A DNA stretch of 64,000 nt, from contig JAKAKI010000006.1 of NCBI GenBank assembly GCA_021813505.1, positions 18,234-82,233 of the forward strand, read 5' to 3'. Positions 34,152 through 43,256 of the stretch are shown here, in pieces. The notes below the pieces were generated by a model. That model had not been told where the DNA came from and did no database searches. It worked only from the letters and a program-made list of their open reading frames with translations. The translations under genes and the position numbers were made by a program. How positions within the stretch are numbered: position 1 is the stretch's first letter; each line of letters starts with the position of its first letter. Origin of the DNA: a bacterium. GTDB taxonomy: Bacteria; Zixibacteria; MSB-5A5; WJJR01.

Positions 34152-35201
34152 ATGAAAATGAAGGCAATCGTCAAGACCGTTCCGGGACTCGGGGCGGAGC
34201 TACGGGACGTCGAGGCGCCGCAACCGTCCCCGAACGAGGTCCTCGTCAAAGTCAAAGCAACGTCGATCTGTGGCACCGACGTTCATATCTACCAGTGGGA
34301 ACGTTGGGCGCAAAGCCGCATCGGCGCTCAACGCCTCCCGCAAATTCTCGGACATGAGATGGCGGGCGAGGTCGTCCAGTTGGGATCCGAGGTCCACGGA
34401 GTCAAGATCGGCGACAACGTTTCGGTCGAAACACACATCCCCTGCGGACACTGCCGCCAATGCCTTTCCGGCCAGGCGCACATCTGCCACAACCTCAAGA
34501 TTTTCGGCGTCGATCGCGACGGATGTTTTGCTGAGTACGTGGCCGTCCCGGAAAAGGTGATCTGGAAGAACGATCCATCAATATCCTGGGAGTTCGCGTC
34601 GGTTCAGGAGCCGCTTGGCAATGCCGTCTACTGTACACTCGTTGAGCCGGTAGCGGGCAAGATCGTAGTGATCTTTGGCGACGGTCCAATTGCATTGTTC
34701 GCCGTGGGCGTCGCCCATGTCTCCGGCGCCAGTCGCGTGATTCTCGCCGGAATGGAACCCGCTCGCCTCGAGATCGCGCGCAAGATGGGTGCCGATCAGG
34801 TGATCAATGTGCTCAACGCCGATCCCGTGCAGGCGGTCCTCGACGCCACCTCCGGCTTTGGCGCCGACGTGGTGCTCGAGATGGCCGGCGCACCGAAGGC
34901 GATAGTCCAGACGTTCAAATGTGTGCGCAAAGGCGGACGAGTTTCCGCATTCGGCATTCCCTCCGAACCGGTCGAACTGGATTGGAACAATTCCGTGGTT
35001 TTCCGAGGAGTGACTGTCTATGGCATCAACGGCCGCCTGATGTTCGACACTTGGAACACGGTCCGCCAGCTCCTGGCAACAAAACGGCTCGATATTGCAC
35101 CGGTCGTCACGCATGTATTGCCGTTGAGCGATTTCAAGAAGGGTTTCGACCTGATGATGACCTCACCGAAAACATCGGGAAAGGTTGTGCTAATTCCGTA
35201 G
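34152..35201 (+). CDS. tdh: L-threonine 3-dehydrogenase
   Basis: A 349-aa zinc- and NAD-dependent alcohol dehydrogenase that oxidises L-threonine to 2-amino-3-ketobutyrate. The catalytic zinc site is in SICGTDVHIYQWERWAQ and GHEMAGEVV; the structural zinc site has spaced Cys residues (PCGHCRQCLSGQAHIC); VIFGDGPIALFAVGVAH is the NAD-binding region. The HIYxW and NGRLMFDTW stretches are characteristic of TDH. ATG 34152 fits the family start; ATG 34158 is also possible. Its partner kbl is encoded 2.7 kb downstream on the same strand. Confidence 0.93.
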   Translation: MKMKAIVKTVPGLGAELRDVEAPQPSPNEVLVKVKATSICGTDVHIYQWERWAQSRIGAQRLPQILGHEMAGEVVQLGSEVHGVKIGDNVSVETHIPCGHCRQCLSGQAHICHNLKIFGVDRDGCFAEYVAVPEKVIWKNDPSISWEFASVQEPLGNAVYCTLVEPVAGKIVVIFGDGPIALFAVGVAHVSGASRVILAGMEPARLEIARKMGADQVINVLNADPVQAVLDATSGFGADVVLEMAGAPKAIVQTFKCVRKGGRVSAFGIPSEPVELDWNNSVVFRGVTVYGINGRLMFDTWNTVRQLLATKRLDIAPVVTHVLPLSDFKKGFDLMMTSPKTSGKVVLIP

Positions 35202-35330
35202 CCAGCGACAGAGTCTCTTTCATCATGCGAAATGCGCCACGATGTCATCCTGAGGAGCGGACCCAACCGAACGCGTACACTTGCCTGATAAACAGCGACG
35301 AAGGATCTGCTGTCGTCGCCCAGAGTCAAA

Positions 35331-35390
35331 AGGTGGGCAAAGCCCACCCTACGTCCTCCGACTTTACAGTAGGGTGGGCTCTGCACACCT
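35331..35390. repeat. Paired GTAG-tagged palindromes (BIME-like)
   Basis: Left unit GGTGGGCAAAGCCCACCCTAC (tag on the minus strand) and right unit GTAGGGTGGGCTCTGCACACC (tag on the plus strand, 35369-35372), 16 bases apart in opposite orientation. The 35202-35471 spacer has no gene. Confidence 0.8.
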
Positions 35391-35471
35391 CTTCACTCAG
35401 AAAATTCCGCCGCACGGGAATGACGGTCGGGCATTCGGTCGCGAGGTGAGCAGCTAAGGCAGGCACCACTC

Positions 35472-35849
35472 ATGATCCTCGGCATGGGCAACGACATCCT
35501 CGAAATCGGCCGCATGGAGCGCGAACTGGCCCAGCCCGGCCCAGATTTGCGCGACGAACTGTTCACCGCCGAGGAGATCGCCTATTGTGAACGCCAGCGC
35601 TACCCGGCGCGCCATTACGCCGCGCGCTTTGCGGCCAAAGAGGCCTTCCTCAAGGCTCTCAACACCGGATTGCAGCACGGTATCTCATGGAAAGACGTCG
35701 GCGTGATGCACATTCCCGATGGTGCGCCGCAACTGGTCCTTTCGGGCGAAGCTGGCAGGATCGCCAATGCGCGCGGTGTCCTGAATACGTTTCTCTCGAT
35801 CTCCCATACTTCGACAGTCGCAATGGCAAGCGTGGTTCTAGAAGGATGA
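35472..35849 (+). CDS. acpS: Holo-[acyl-carrier-protein] synthase
   Basis: A 125-aa trimeric enzyme that moves 4'-phosphopantetheine from CoA to the Ser of apo-ACP. The first motif is MGNDILEIGRM (Asp for magnesium), and the second is RFAAKEAFLKAL. The length is typical. Two ACP genes in the window (37606 and 60745) are likely substrates, and one lies 1.8 kb downstream in the same direction. ISHTSTVAMASVVLE ends the protein as in the family. Confidence 0.95.
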   Translation: MILGMGNDILEIGRMERELAQPGPDLRDELFTAEEIAYCERQRYPARHYAARFAAKEAFLKALNTGLQHGISWKDVGVMHIPDGAPQLVLSGEAGRIANARGVLNTFLSISHTSTVAMASVVLEG

Positions 35850-35890
35850 CTCGGGTTTAAGGCCATCGAGCTGAGGGGGAAGACAAACGG

Positions 35891-37591
35891 ATGAGCAACA
35901 TCGGCTCCTACACGGACAGGCTGAAGAATTTTGACTGGTCATTCGCCGAGAAGGAACTCGGCTACCGCTCCGGCGATCCCATCAACATCGGCTGGTACTG
36001 CTCTGACCGCATTTGCCAGATGGGATTGGCGGAAAAGAAAGCGCTGATTTGGGAGGACTTCCACGGTGCATCGAAGACCTACACATTTGATGATCTGCGT
36101 ATCCTGAGCAACACGATTGCCGCCTACCTTCTGGAACTCGGACTGAAACCCGGTGATCGCATCTGTCTTTTCCTGGATCGGGTACCCGAGCTTTACATCG
36201 GGTTTCTCGGCATCCTAAAAATGGGCGGAATCGCCCAGCCATTGTTCTCCGCATTCGGCGAAGATTCGCTTCTGACGCGGCTCGACAACGCAAAGACGGC
36301 CGCGATCTTCACGCAGCGAAAGCACGTGGCGAAAGTCCGAAAGATCCTCGCGCAGCTTCCCGAAATGCGCCACATCATCGTCATCGATCCCGATGGCCCG
36401 CCGTTACGCGAGCGCGAAGTTGGCTTCCGGTTGGACCAGGCGAAACGTGTCGAGCATTTCACCGTGCACCCAACCACGGCAGAAACACCCTCGGTGCTTC
36501 ATTACACCTCCGGAACCACCGGCCAGCCCAAGGGCGCTCAACATGTGCACTACTCGCTCATCTCGCAATACCTCACCGCGAAATGGGTCCTCGACTTGCA
36601 ACCCGATGATCTGTATTGGTGCAACGCCGATCCTGGCTGGGTGACGGGCACGTCCTACGGAATCATCGGGCCATGGTCCAATGGCATTACTCAAGTTGTT
36701 CTCGATTCCGGATTCAACACCGAACGCTGGTACACGCTGATCCAGAAACACCGCGTCACCGTCTGGTACTCAGCCCCCACCGCAATTCGCCTGCTGATGC
36801 GCGAAGGCACCGTCGTAGCCCGCCGTTTTGATCTCTCGTCCTTGCGGCATCTCTGCAGCGTCGGCGAACCGCTCAACGCTGAGGCGGTTTTGTGGTCCAA
36901 GGAGGCGTACGGCCTGCAATTTCACGATTCCTACTGGCAGACCGAAACCGGCTCCATCGTCATCACAAATGTCCCGGAAATGCCGATCAAACCCGGTTCC
37001 ATGGGAAAGCCGTTCCCCGGCATCACCGCGGCGATCGTCGATCCAAAGACATTTGAGCCAATCGACCAACCCGCGCGCGTCGGCCTGATCGCCCTGCGTC
37101 CCGGCTGGCCGGCGATGTTCCGGACCTACTGGAACAACCGCGCCACTTATGAGAGCAAATTCAAAAACGGCTGGTACATCAGCGGAGACCGCGCCAGCAT
37201 CGACGCCGACGGGTACTTCTGGTTCGTAGGCCGCGACGACGATGTCATCAATACCGGCGGCCATCTCGTCGGTCCGTTCGAGATTGAATCGGCATTGCTG
37301 GAGCACCCGGCGGTGGCGGAGTCCGCGGCGGTTGGCAAGCCCGATCACGTGAACATGGAGGTCGTGAAAGCATTCGTGGCGCTCAAGCCCGGATTCGAGC
37401 CCGACGGTGACCTCGAACTGGAGATCATGAACTTCATTCGCAAGAAACTGTCCCCATTGGCCATGCCCCAGGAAATCGAATTCGTCAAGTCCCTGCCCAA
37501 GACACGTAGCGGCAAGATCATGCGCCGTGTCCTCCGCGCCCAGGAATGGGGCGAACCGATCGGCGATATCTCAACGCTCGAAAACGATTGA
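35891..37591 (+). CDS. AMP-dependent acyl (acetyl)-CoA synthetase-like ligase
   Basis: A 566-aa adenylate-forming ligase that activates a carboxylic acid with ATP and joins it to a thiol. The P-loop is HYTSGTTGQPKGA (about residues 203-215), the A5-type motif is YWQTETGS, and the hinge/C-domain shows SGDRASIDADGYFWFVGR and the catalytic-Lys region TRSGKIMRRVLR. DPGWVTGTSYGI and the overall pattern are acetyl-CoA-synthetase-like (AcsA). It is 14 bases upstream of a discrete ACP gene, so the acceptor thiol could be ACP rather than CoA; that is inference. Confidence 0.9.
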   Translation: MSNIGSYTDRLKNFDWSFAEKELGYRSGDPINIGWYCSDRICQMGLAEKKALIWEDFHGASKTYTFDDLRILSNTIAAYLLELGLKPGDRICLFLDRVPELYIGFLGILKMGGIAQPLFSAFGEDSLLTRLDNAKTAAIFTQRKHVAKVRKILAQLPEMRHIIVIDPDGPPLREREVGFRLDQAKRVEHFTVHPTTAETPSVLHYTSGTTGQPKGAQHVHYSLISQYLTAKWVLDLQPDDLYWCNADPGWVTGTSYGIIGPWSNGITQVVLDSGFNTERWYTLIQKHRVTVWYSAPTAIRLLMREGTVVARRFDLSSLRHLCSVGEPLNAEAVLWSKEAYGLQFHDSYWQTETGSIVITNVPEMPIKPGSMGKPFPGITAAIVDPKTFEPIDQPARVGLIALRPGWPAMFRTYWNNRATYESKFKNGWYISGDRASIDADGYFWFVGRDDDVINTGGHLVGPFEIESALLEHPAVAESAAVGKPDHVNMEVVKAFVALKPGFEPDGDLELEIMNFIRKKLSPLAMPQEIEFVKSLPKTRSGKIMRRVLRAQEWGEPIGDISTLEND

Positions 37592-37605
37592 AAGAGGAGA
37601 ACCCC

Positions 37606-37854
37606 ATGGACGATATCAAAACGACCGTTCTCGATTACATCCGCAAGGAATACCTCGAAGAAGACGACGATCGCGAACTCACCGAGACGACGCCTCTGAT
37701 CACCGGCGGCATTGTCGATTCGTTCTCGATGGTTTCACTCAAGCGTTTTCTCGAACGGAAATACGCGATCCAAATCCCCGATGCCGACGCCTCCCCCGAG
37801 GCCTTCGACACGGCCCGCAGCATCGAGGCGTTGGTCAACCGCTTCAAAAAGTAG
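37606..37854 (+). CDS. Discrete acyl carrier protein
   Basis: An 82-aa acidic helical carrier protein. The phosphopantetheine Ser is in GGIVDSFSMVSLKRFLE (around residue 40), where housekeeping AcpP has DSLD. It begins at ATG 37606 with AGAGGAG just upstream. It sits between an acyl-activating ligase and kbl, while the fatty-acid AcpP is separately encoded at 60745, so this ACP is dedicated to another pathway. It is probably loaded by the ligase upstream and primed by AcpS. Confidence 0.9.
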   Translation: MDDIKTTVLDYIRKEYLEEDDDRELTETTPLITGGIVDSFSMVSLKRFLERKYAIQIPDADASPEAFDTARSIEALVNRFKK

Positions 37855-37861
37855 GTTATAG

Positions 37862-37888
37862 GCCCTAAATGCCCGATCGGTCCTATTC
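37862..37888 (+). repeat. Short array of 9-bp units (GCCCTAAAT, GCCCGATCG, GTCCTATTC)
   Basis: Three degenerate 9-base units of the NCCTATNNN type in the ACP-kbl spacer. A second array of this type follows kbl. Confidence 0.6.
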
Positions 37889-37911
37889 TTTTCCAGAAAG
37901 GCAGCACTCCC

Positions 37912-39159
37912 ATGTCCTATAGCGAAGCACTCCGCGCCTCCTACCAGCAGGAACTCGACGCCATCCGCAGCGCAGGACTCTTCAAGGAGGAACGCTACAT
38001 CCACGCCCCCCAGGGGGCCGAGATCGAGGTCGAATTTCCGTCTGGCGCATCGGTCAAGAAAGTCATCAACATGTGCGCGAACAATTACCTCGGACTCTCT
38101 AGCCATCCCGATGTCATTGACGCCGCGCGCAAGGGACTTGACCACCGTGGCTACGGCCTCTCCTCGGTCCGCTTTATATGCGGCACGCAGGATATCCATC
38201 GCGAACTTGAGAACAAGCTGACGGCGTTTCTCGGCACCGAAGACACGCTCCTGTTTCCCTCCTGCATGGACGCCAACGCCGGCGTCTTCGAGGCGGTTCT
38301 CAATGACCAGGACGTAATGATCTCCGACCGCCTCGTCCATGCATCCTTAATCGACGGTATGCGGCTCTGCAAGGCGATGACCGACACGTACAAGCATTCC
38401 GACCTGGCCCACCTGGAGGAAAAACTCCAGGAACACCAGGACAAACGGATTCGCCTGATTATCACCGATGGGGTCTTCTCCATGGATGGCGATCTCGCGA
38501 AGCTCGATGCCATTGTCGATCTCGCCGAGAAATACAATGCCATGGTGCTCGTCGACGACTCGCACGCCTCGGGGTTCATCGGCAAGACGGGGCGTGGCAC
38601 CCACGAACACTGCGGCGTGATGGGGAAGATCGACATCATCACGACCACTCTCGGCAAAGCGCTCGGCGGGGCCTCCGGAGGCTGCGTCAGCGGCCGTCGT
38701 GAATTGGTCGAGATGTGCCGCCAGCGCGCACGGCCCTATCTGTTCTCCAATACGGTCGCCCCGGTGATCGTCTCCGGTGCGCTCAAAGTTCTCGATCTGA
38801 TCTCCCGCACCACGGAACGGCGCGACAAGTTGGAAGAGAACACGACCTACTGGCGCAAACTGCTGACTGACGCCGGCCTGGATATCAAAGCAGGGGAGAG
38901 CCCGATCGTACCGGTCATGCTCTACAACGCGAAACTTGCTCAGGACTTTGCGCGCGATTTGTACGGCGAGGGAATCTACGCCATCGGATTCTTCCACCCG
39001 GTCGTCCCCAAAGGCGCAGCCCGTATCCGCACCCAACTCTCCGCCGCCCACGACAAACACCATCTCGACAAGGCCGCCGCCGCCTTCACGAAAGTCGGCA
39101 AGAAGTACGAGATCCTCGGCCTCGGCAAAAAGGAGATCATCGCAAAATATGGCCAGTAG
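37912..39159 (+). CDS. kbl: 2-amino-3-ketobutyrate CoA ligase (glycine C-acetyltransferase)
   Basis: A 415-aa PLP enzyme of the alpha-oxoamine synthase family. It splits 2-amino-3-ketobutyrate with CoA into glycine and acetyl-CoA. GLFKEERYI, NMCANNYLGLSSHP, VRFICGTQDIHRELE, DGVFSMDGD, VDDSHASGF (PLP Asp/His) and TTLGKALGGASGG (PLP Lys) closely follow the E. coli Kbl sequence as I recall it, as does GFFHPVVPKGAARIR. It completes the Tdh pathway. The gap between tdh and kbl filled by acpS, a ligase and an ACP is unusual. Its stop TAG lies within a GTAG-tagged palindrome. Confidence 0.92.
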   Translation: MSYSEALRASYQQELDAIRSAGLFKEERYIHAPQGAEIEVEFPSGASVKKVINMCANNYLGLSSHPDVIDAARKGLDHRGYGLSSVRFICGTQDIHRELENKLTAFLGTEDTLLFPSCMDANAGVFEAVLNDQDVMISDRLVHASLIDGMRLCKAMTDTYKHSDLAHLEEKLQEHQDKRIRLIITDGVFSMDGDLAKLDAIVDLAEKYNAMVLVDDSHASGFIGKTGRGTHEHCGVMGKIDIITTTLGKALGGASGGCVSGRRELVEMCRQRARPYLFSNTVAPVIVSGALKVLDLISRTTERRDKLEENTTYWRKLLTDAGLDIKAGESPIVPVMLYNAKLAQDFARDLYGEGIYAIGFFHPVVPKGAARIRTQLSAAHDKHHLDKAAAAFTKVGKKYEILGLGKKEIIAKYGQ

Positions 39160-39179
39160 GGTGGGCTCTGCCCACCCTC
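39156..39179 (+). repeat. GTAG-tagged palindrome overlapping the kbl stop codon
   Basis: GTAGGGTGGGC-TCT-GCCCACCCT; the TAG of the tag ends kbl, as with surE. Confidence 0.85.
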
Positions 39180-39237
39180 TTGTCCGCCGAGAGGCCAGGA
39201 GTGGTGTCTACCAACATCGCTGTTACCTGATGGGCTC

Positions 39238-39273
39238 GCCTATTTGCCCTATCGGTCCTATTAGTCCTATCCA
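39238..39273 (+). repeat. Array of 9-bp units NCCTATNNN (four units)
   Basis: GCCTATTTG, CCCTATCGG, TCCTATTAG, TCCTATCCA in strict phase, between the convergent kbl and kdpE genes. Confidence 0.85.
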
Positions 39274-39284
39274 AACGGCGACGC

Positions 39285-39977
39285 TCACTCCACATCCCGC
39301 ACCGCCAGCCGGTACCCCACTGCCGGTTCGGTCAGCACCAACTCCGGACGTGCCGGATCGCGCTCGATCTTCTTGCGCAATTGTCCGATGTAGACGCGCA
39401 GGTATTGCGTCTGCTCCAGAGCATGCGGGCCCCAGATCTCCTTCAGCATTTGCCGCTGGGTGACCACTCGTCCGGCGTGCTGAACCAGCAGGCGCAGAAT
39501 CTCATACTCGGTTGCCGTGAGCTTGACCACCGCGTTCTTCACGCGAACGGTTCGCGTTGCCAGATCGATCTCAAGCCATCCGCTGCGAAACACTGGTTCA
39601 GTTTGTGGCGAAGTCTTATGTCGCAGTGCTACACGGATTCGCGCTTGGAGCTCCAGTACGCTGAAAGGCTTTGTCACATAATCGTCAGCACCCGCGTCAA
39701 GCAACGCCACTTTGTCTGTCTCCGCGTCCTTGACCGTCAGGACAATCACTGGAATCGCCGACCACTCGCGCACACGCTTGAGGACCTCCAGACCATCGGT
39801 ATCCGGCAATCCCAAGTCGAGAATGATCACTTCGGGCCGTTGCGTCGAGGCCGCCGCCAGTCCCTCATGGCCCGTTGCTGCCTCGAGATATGTGTACCCG
39901 TCCGCCTCCAGGCTGATCTTGAGCAGACGGCGAATCGCCGCCTCGTCGTCGATGACAAGGATTCGCGCCCCGCTCAA
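39285..39977 (-). CDS. kdpE: Response regulator KdpE
   Basis: A 230-aa OmpR-family regulator that activates kdp transcription when phosphorylated by KdpD. The receiver domain has acidic residues in VIDDEAA, the phospho-Asp in IILDLGLPDTDG (about residue 54), Thr in VLTVKD and Lys in YVTKPF. The C-terminal winged helix has LTATEYEILRLLV and EQTQYLRVYIGQLRKKIE. It is the last gene of the kdp operon and overlaps the kdpD frame by ATGA-like spacing. Confidence 0.95.
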   Translation of the reverse strand: MSGARILVIDDEAAIRRLLKISLEADGYTYLEAATGHEGLAAASTQRPEVIILDLGLPDTDGLEVLKRVREWSAIPVIVLTVKDAETDKVALLDAGADDYVTKPFSVLELQARIRVALRHKTSPQTEPVFRSGWLEIDLATRTVRVKNAVVKLTATEYEILRLLVQHAGRVVTQRQMLKEIWGPHALEQTQYLRVYIGQLRKKIERDPARPELVLTEPAVGYRLAVRDVE

Positions 39978-41275
39978 TTGCCACCCCGGTCAGCCGGAAC
40001 ATGCGGTTGCGGTTCTATCGGCAATCGGATTGCAAATGACACACCCCCTCCGGGAACATTCTGGGCCGTGATCGAACCCCCGTGAGCATCGACGATCGCT
40101 TTGGCAATGGCCAACCCAGTCCCTGTCCCACCCGCACTGGTGCCGGGCACACGATAGAACTTCTCGAAGATGTGCGGCAGGGCATCGTCCGGAATACCCG
40201 GCCCGTTGTCGGAAATCGTCAGAACCAATTCTCTTTCTTCCACCGCGCAAGCAATCGTGATCGTGCTTTCTTCCGGAGTATGCGTAGCCGCATTCAAGAG
40301 CAGATTGGACAGCGCCTGTTCAAACAACTGAAAATCAACTCTGACCAAGGGCAGGTTCTGGACCAACGACGTCTGTACTGTCCGTTTCTCAAGCGCCTTC
40401 CCCGCACCATCCAGAGCAACTGCCACGAGATCACCGACGTCATGCCAGTCTTTCTTCAATGTCAACGTGCCGGAACTCAGCCGTGACATGTCCAGCAGAT
40501 TCGCCACGACACGGTCGAGCCGTTCGGCGTTCTCCATCAGCTCCTGTGCCAGCGCGGCACGGCTGTCCGGATTCACGGCGATCTGATCGTTTTGCAGCGC
40601 TGATGCCGCGCCGATAATCCCGGTCAATGGCGTCCGGATTTCATGTGATACAGAGTCAAGGATCGTCTGCTGCAACACTTCTGAGGACTTGAGCCGCTCT
40701 GTTTCAATCGTGCGCTCCTGATATATCTGCCGCTCCATCAGGATCGCGAGTTGCTGCGATACCGACTGCAGCAGATCGGCCTCCTCCTTGAGAAGGGCCA
40801 CCCTGTGGTTGGGGCGATACGCCAGGACGCCAACCAGCTCGGTATTCCCCTTGAGTGGAACATACATTGCTTCCGCCGACGGAAGTGTGTCAGTGGACCA
40901 CCCGGCCGGTTGCCCCAAAAGGTAGGTCCACTGCGCCACCGCACGCTCTTTTTCGGGTTTGAACCACTCACGCTTTGGGTAGGCGTTCTCGGCGAGCCAC
41001 GACGTTGATCCGGCCGGCACGACGGTGCACTCACCGTTGAGGATGGTGCCGAGTCTCGCGGCGACGTCCGCGAGGACATCGGGCTTCTCGCCTCCTGAAG
41101 TCATTGTCTGGACAATGCCATAGAGTACTTGGGTGCGCTGCTCACGAATGCGAAGCAGGTCTTGCGCGCGGCGTGTCCGTCTCGTCAGCGATCCGGTGAT
41201 CACCGCGGCCAATAAATATACCACGCCCATCGCCACGTCTTCAGGGACCGCGATATGAAATGTGCCAAGGGAGGG
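39974..41275 (-). pseudogene. kdpD: Sensor kinase KdpD, C-terminal half (separated by frameshift)
   Basis: This frame encodes the back half of KdpD: two membrane segments (VAMGVVYLLAAVITGSL), a GAF-like region, the phospho-His box DSVSHEIRTPLTGIIGAASAL, the N box LSNLLLNAATHTPEE, and G boxes ISDNGPGIPDDALPHIFEKFY and GGTGTGLAIAKAIVDAHGGS. The frame stays open to 41617, but only from about 41270 does it read as KdpD (TFHIAVPEDV). The preceding frame holds the N-terminal half. Read together they make one normal KdpD after a one-base change near 41255-41275. Whether this is a real break or a sequencing error is open. Confidence 0.85.
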
Positions 41276-42666
41276 ATAAAGAAGAAATCCCAGATGAGTG
41301 CACTCACTACGGCTGCAAAGAGAACCGGCCCGAGGGATAAGAACATGCTGATCGATAGGACGGTCAGCAGGAAGAGAAATCCTACAGCCCGATATCCGAG
41401 TACTGGAGCGACTAGCCAGCTGATCAGGGCAATCGCCGCCACTGCAATGGCCGCAAGAGCATACTTGGGAATCCCCGCCTCGACACCGAAGGGCCACCGC
41501 TTGGGCGCCTTGGCCCCGGGCCCCCAGTCGGTGCGCAGGACGTGAACATCGAACGTCCCGCTCTCTCGTGCGAGTTGATCGAGAAGCGTGCCTCCATGCA
41601 CCGTATCGCGCAGCCACCGCCGGGTCGGCCGTCCGATAATTAACTGAGTCACGCTTCGTTGATGGGCAATCCGCTTTAGCGCCGCTCCGGTGTCGGCCTC
41701 CGCCGTCGTGATCACCTCGCCGCCGAGTTCCCGCACCAGTGCCAGATTGCGTGCCAGCGTGGCGCGATCCTCTTCGGACAACGGCTGGCCGGTATCGACG
41801 TTCACGCCAATCCAGGGCGCGTCAAGGCCGAACGCCAGCCGTCGGGTGGCGCGGATCAATTCGGCTGAATACGGGCTGTGGCTGACGGCAACCATTAGCC
41901 GTTCTGAGGGCTTCCAGGCTCGGTCGGAGCCTTTGCCCGCTGTCAGACTCTGCAATTCGTTATCAACTTTCTCTGCGGTCAGTCGGAGGGCCATCTCGCG
42001 CAACGCGGTCAGACGGTCTTCCTTGAAGAAATTCTGGAGCGCCGTCTCCGCCCGTTCGCCCAGGTAGATCTTTCCCTCTTCCAGTCTCTTGAGCAACTCC
42101 GCTGGCGTAATGTCAATTAGGATGATCTGTTCGGCACGTTCCAGAATCGAATCTGGGACCGACTCCCGTATCGCGATTCCGGTTATTGTCTCAACCGATT
42201 CCTTGCGGCTCTCGATATGCTGCACATTGACCGTTGTATAGACGTCGATGCCGGAATCGAGAATCTCGGCCACGTCGTGCCAGCGCTTGGGGTGTCGCAC
42301 TCCCGGCGCATTCGTATGCGCCAACTCATCGACCAGCACGAGACTCGGCTTCCGCGCCAGTATCGCGTCGAGGTCCATTTCCTGCAGGGTAACGCCGCGA
42401 TACTCCAGCGCCTTGCGCGCGATCACGGGCAATCCTGCGAGCAACGCATCGGTTTCGCTTCGGCCGTGCGTCTCAACGACACCCACAACCACATCGACGC
42501 CATCTTTGAGACGTTCCTGAGCCGCCTTCAGCATCGCGTAGGTCTTGCCCACGCCCGCCGCCATGCCGAAAAATATCCACAGCCGGCCGCCGTGCTGACT
42601 GGCTTCGGACCTCTTGATTGCGGCCAGTAAGGCGTCGGGATCAGGCCTGTTGGGCTCGGTGTTCAC
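41200..42666 (-). pseudogene. kdpD: Sensor kinase KdpD, N-terminal half (separated by frameshift)
   Basis: This frame (488 codons) carries the KdpD sensor domain with a Walker A-like motif (GMAAGVGKTYAML) and VDELAHTNAPG, a universal-stress-protein domain (VAVSHSPYSAELIRA ... TQLIIGRPTR), and the first membrane segments up to WDFFFIPPL. It then runs off into AHFISRSLKTW and stops, while the expected continuation TFHIAVPEDV is found in the next frame. A single missing base in the run CCCTCCCTTGGCACA explains the break. KdpD senses low potassium or osmotic stress and phosphorylates KdpE. The start overlaps the kdpC stop (ATGA). Confidence 0.88.
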
Positions 42667-43256
42667 TTGCGCTCCGCTACGAGTGAATCCAGCGCCAGAT
42701 TCAGTGCGAGAACGTTGACTCTCGGTTCACCCAGAACGCCGAATGTCGGCGCTGTCGTGTGAGTCCGGATCAGTTCCATCACCCCGCTGACTGCGAGAGA
42801 GTCGAAAGAGCGAGCCATTGCGATTCGGGCCACTTGGTATTGGGCGGCTTCGGGACTAATGTCGGGATCCAGCCCGCTTCCCGAAGCACTGGCCATATCC
42901 CACGGCAGCGGCCGCCCGGGTTCGTGGGGCGACTGTTGCATGCGCGCACGCCGCGCGTCCGTCAGCGTTCGAAGTTGCTGGCTGGTCGGCCCAAGATTGC
43001 CGGCCCCGAAGGGCATGGCGCTGTAGTTGGTCGCTGAAGGCCGCGGCCAGAAATAGCGGGGACTCGAGAAATTCTGTCCCACCAGGGTAGAGCCGATTGC
43101 CTGATCACCCCGCAGTAGGAGGCTCCCATTGGCTTTGCCCGGAAAGAGCAGCTGTGCCACGCCAGTGATCATCAGTGGATAAATGATCCCGGTGAGTACG
43201 GTCATCACCAACAGTACCTTCAATGCCGTCTTGAACGATTGCATCAAAGCACCCAC
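42663..43256 (-). CDS. kdpC: Potassium-transporting ATPase subunit C
   Basis: A 197-aa single-pass periplasm-facing subunit of the KdpFABC pump that stabilises KdpB and helps potassium loading. The N-terminal membrane anchor is [21 protein letters not shown]. The conserved body shows [29 protein letters not shown] and a C-terminal [15 protein letters not shown]. It overlaps the kdpB end by 13 bases and the kdpD start by 4, so translation is coupled. Confidence 0.96.
   Translation of the reverse strand: MGALMQSFKTALKVLLVMTVLTGIIYPLMITGVAQLLFPGKANGSLLLRGDQAIGSTLVGQNFSSPRYFWPRPSATNYSAMPFGAGNLGPTSQQLRTLTDARRARMQQSPHEPGRPLPWDMASASGSGLDPDISPEAAQYQVARIAMARSFDSLAVSGVMELIRTHTTAPTFGVLGEPRVNVLALNLALDSLVAERK

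Noticed and set aside
37912..39159. Serine palmitoyltransferase (sphingolipid synthesis) instead of Kbl
   Set aside because: The sequence follows Kbl closely through GLFKEERYI, FICGTQD and GFFHPVVPKG, and tdh is nearby. The ACP and ligase neighbours keep the question open, so it is listed as a finding rather than as the main call.
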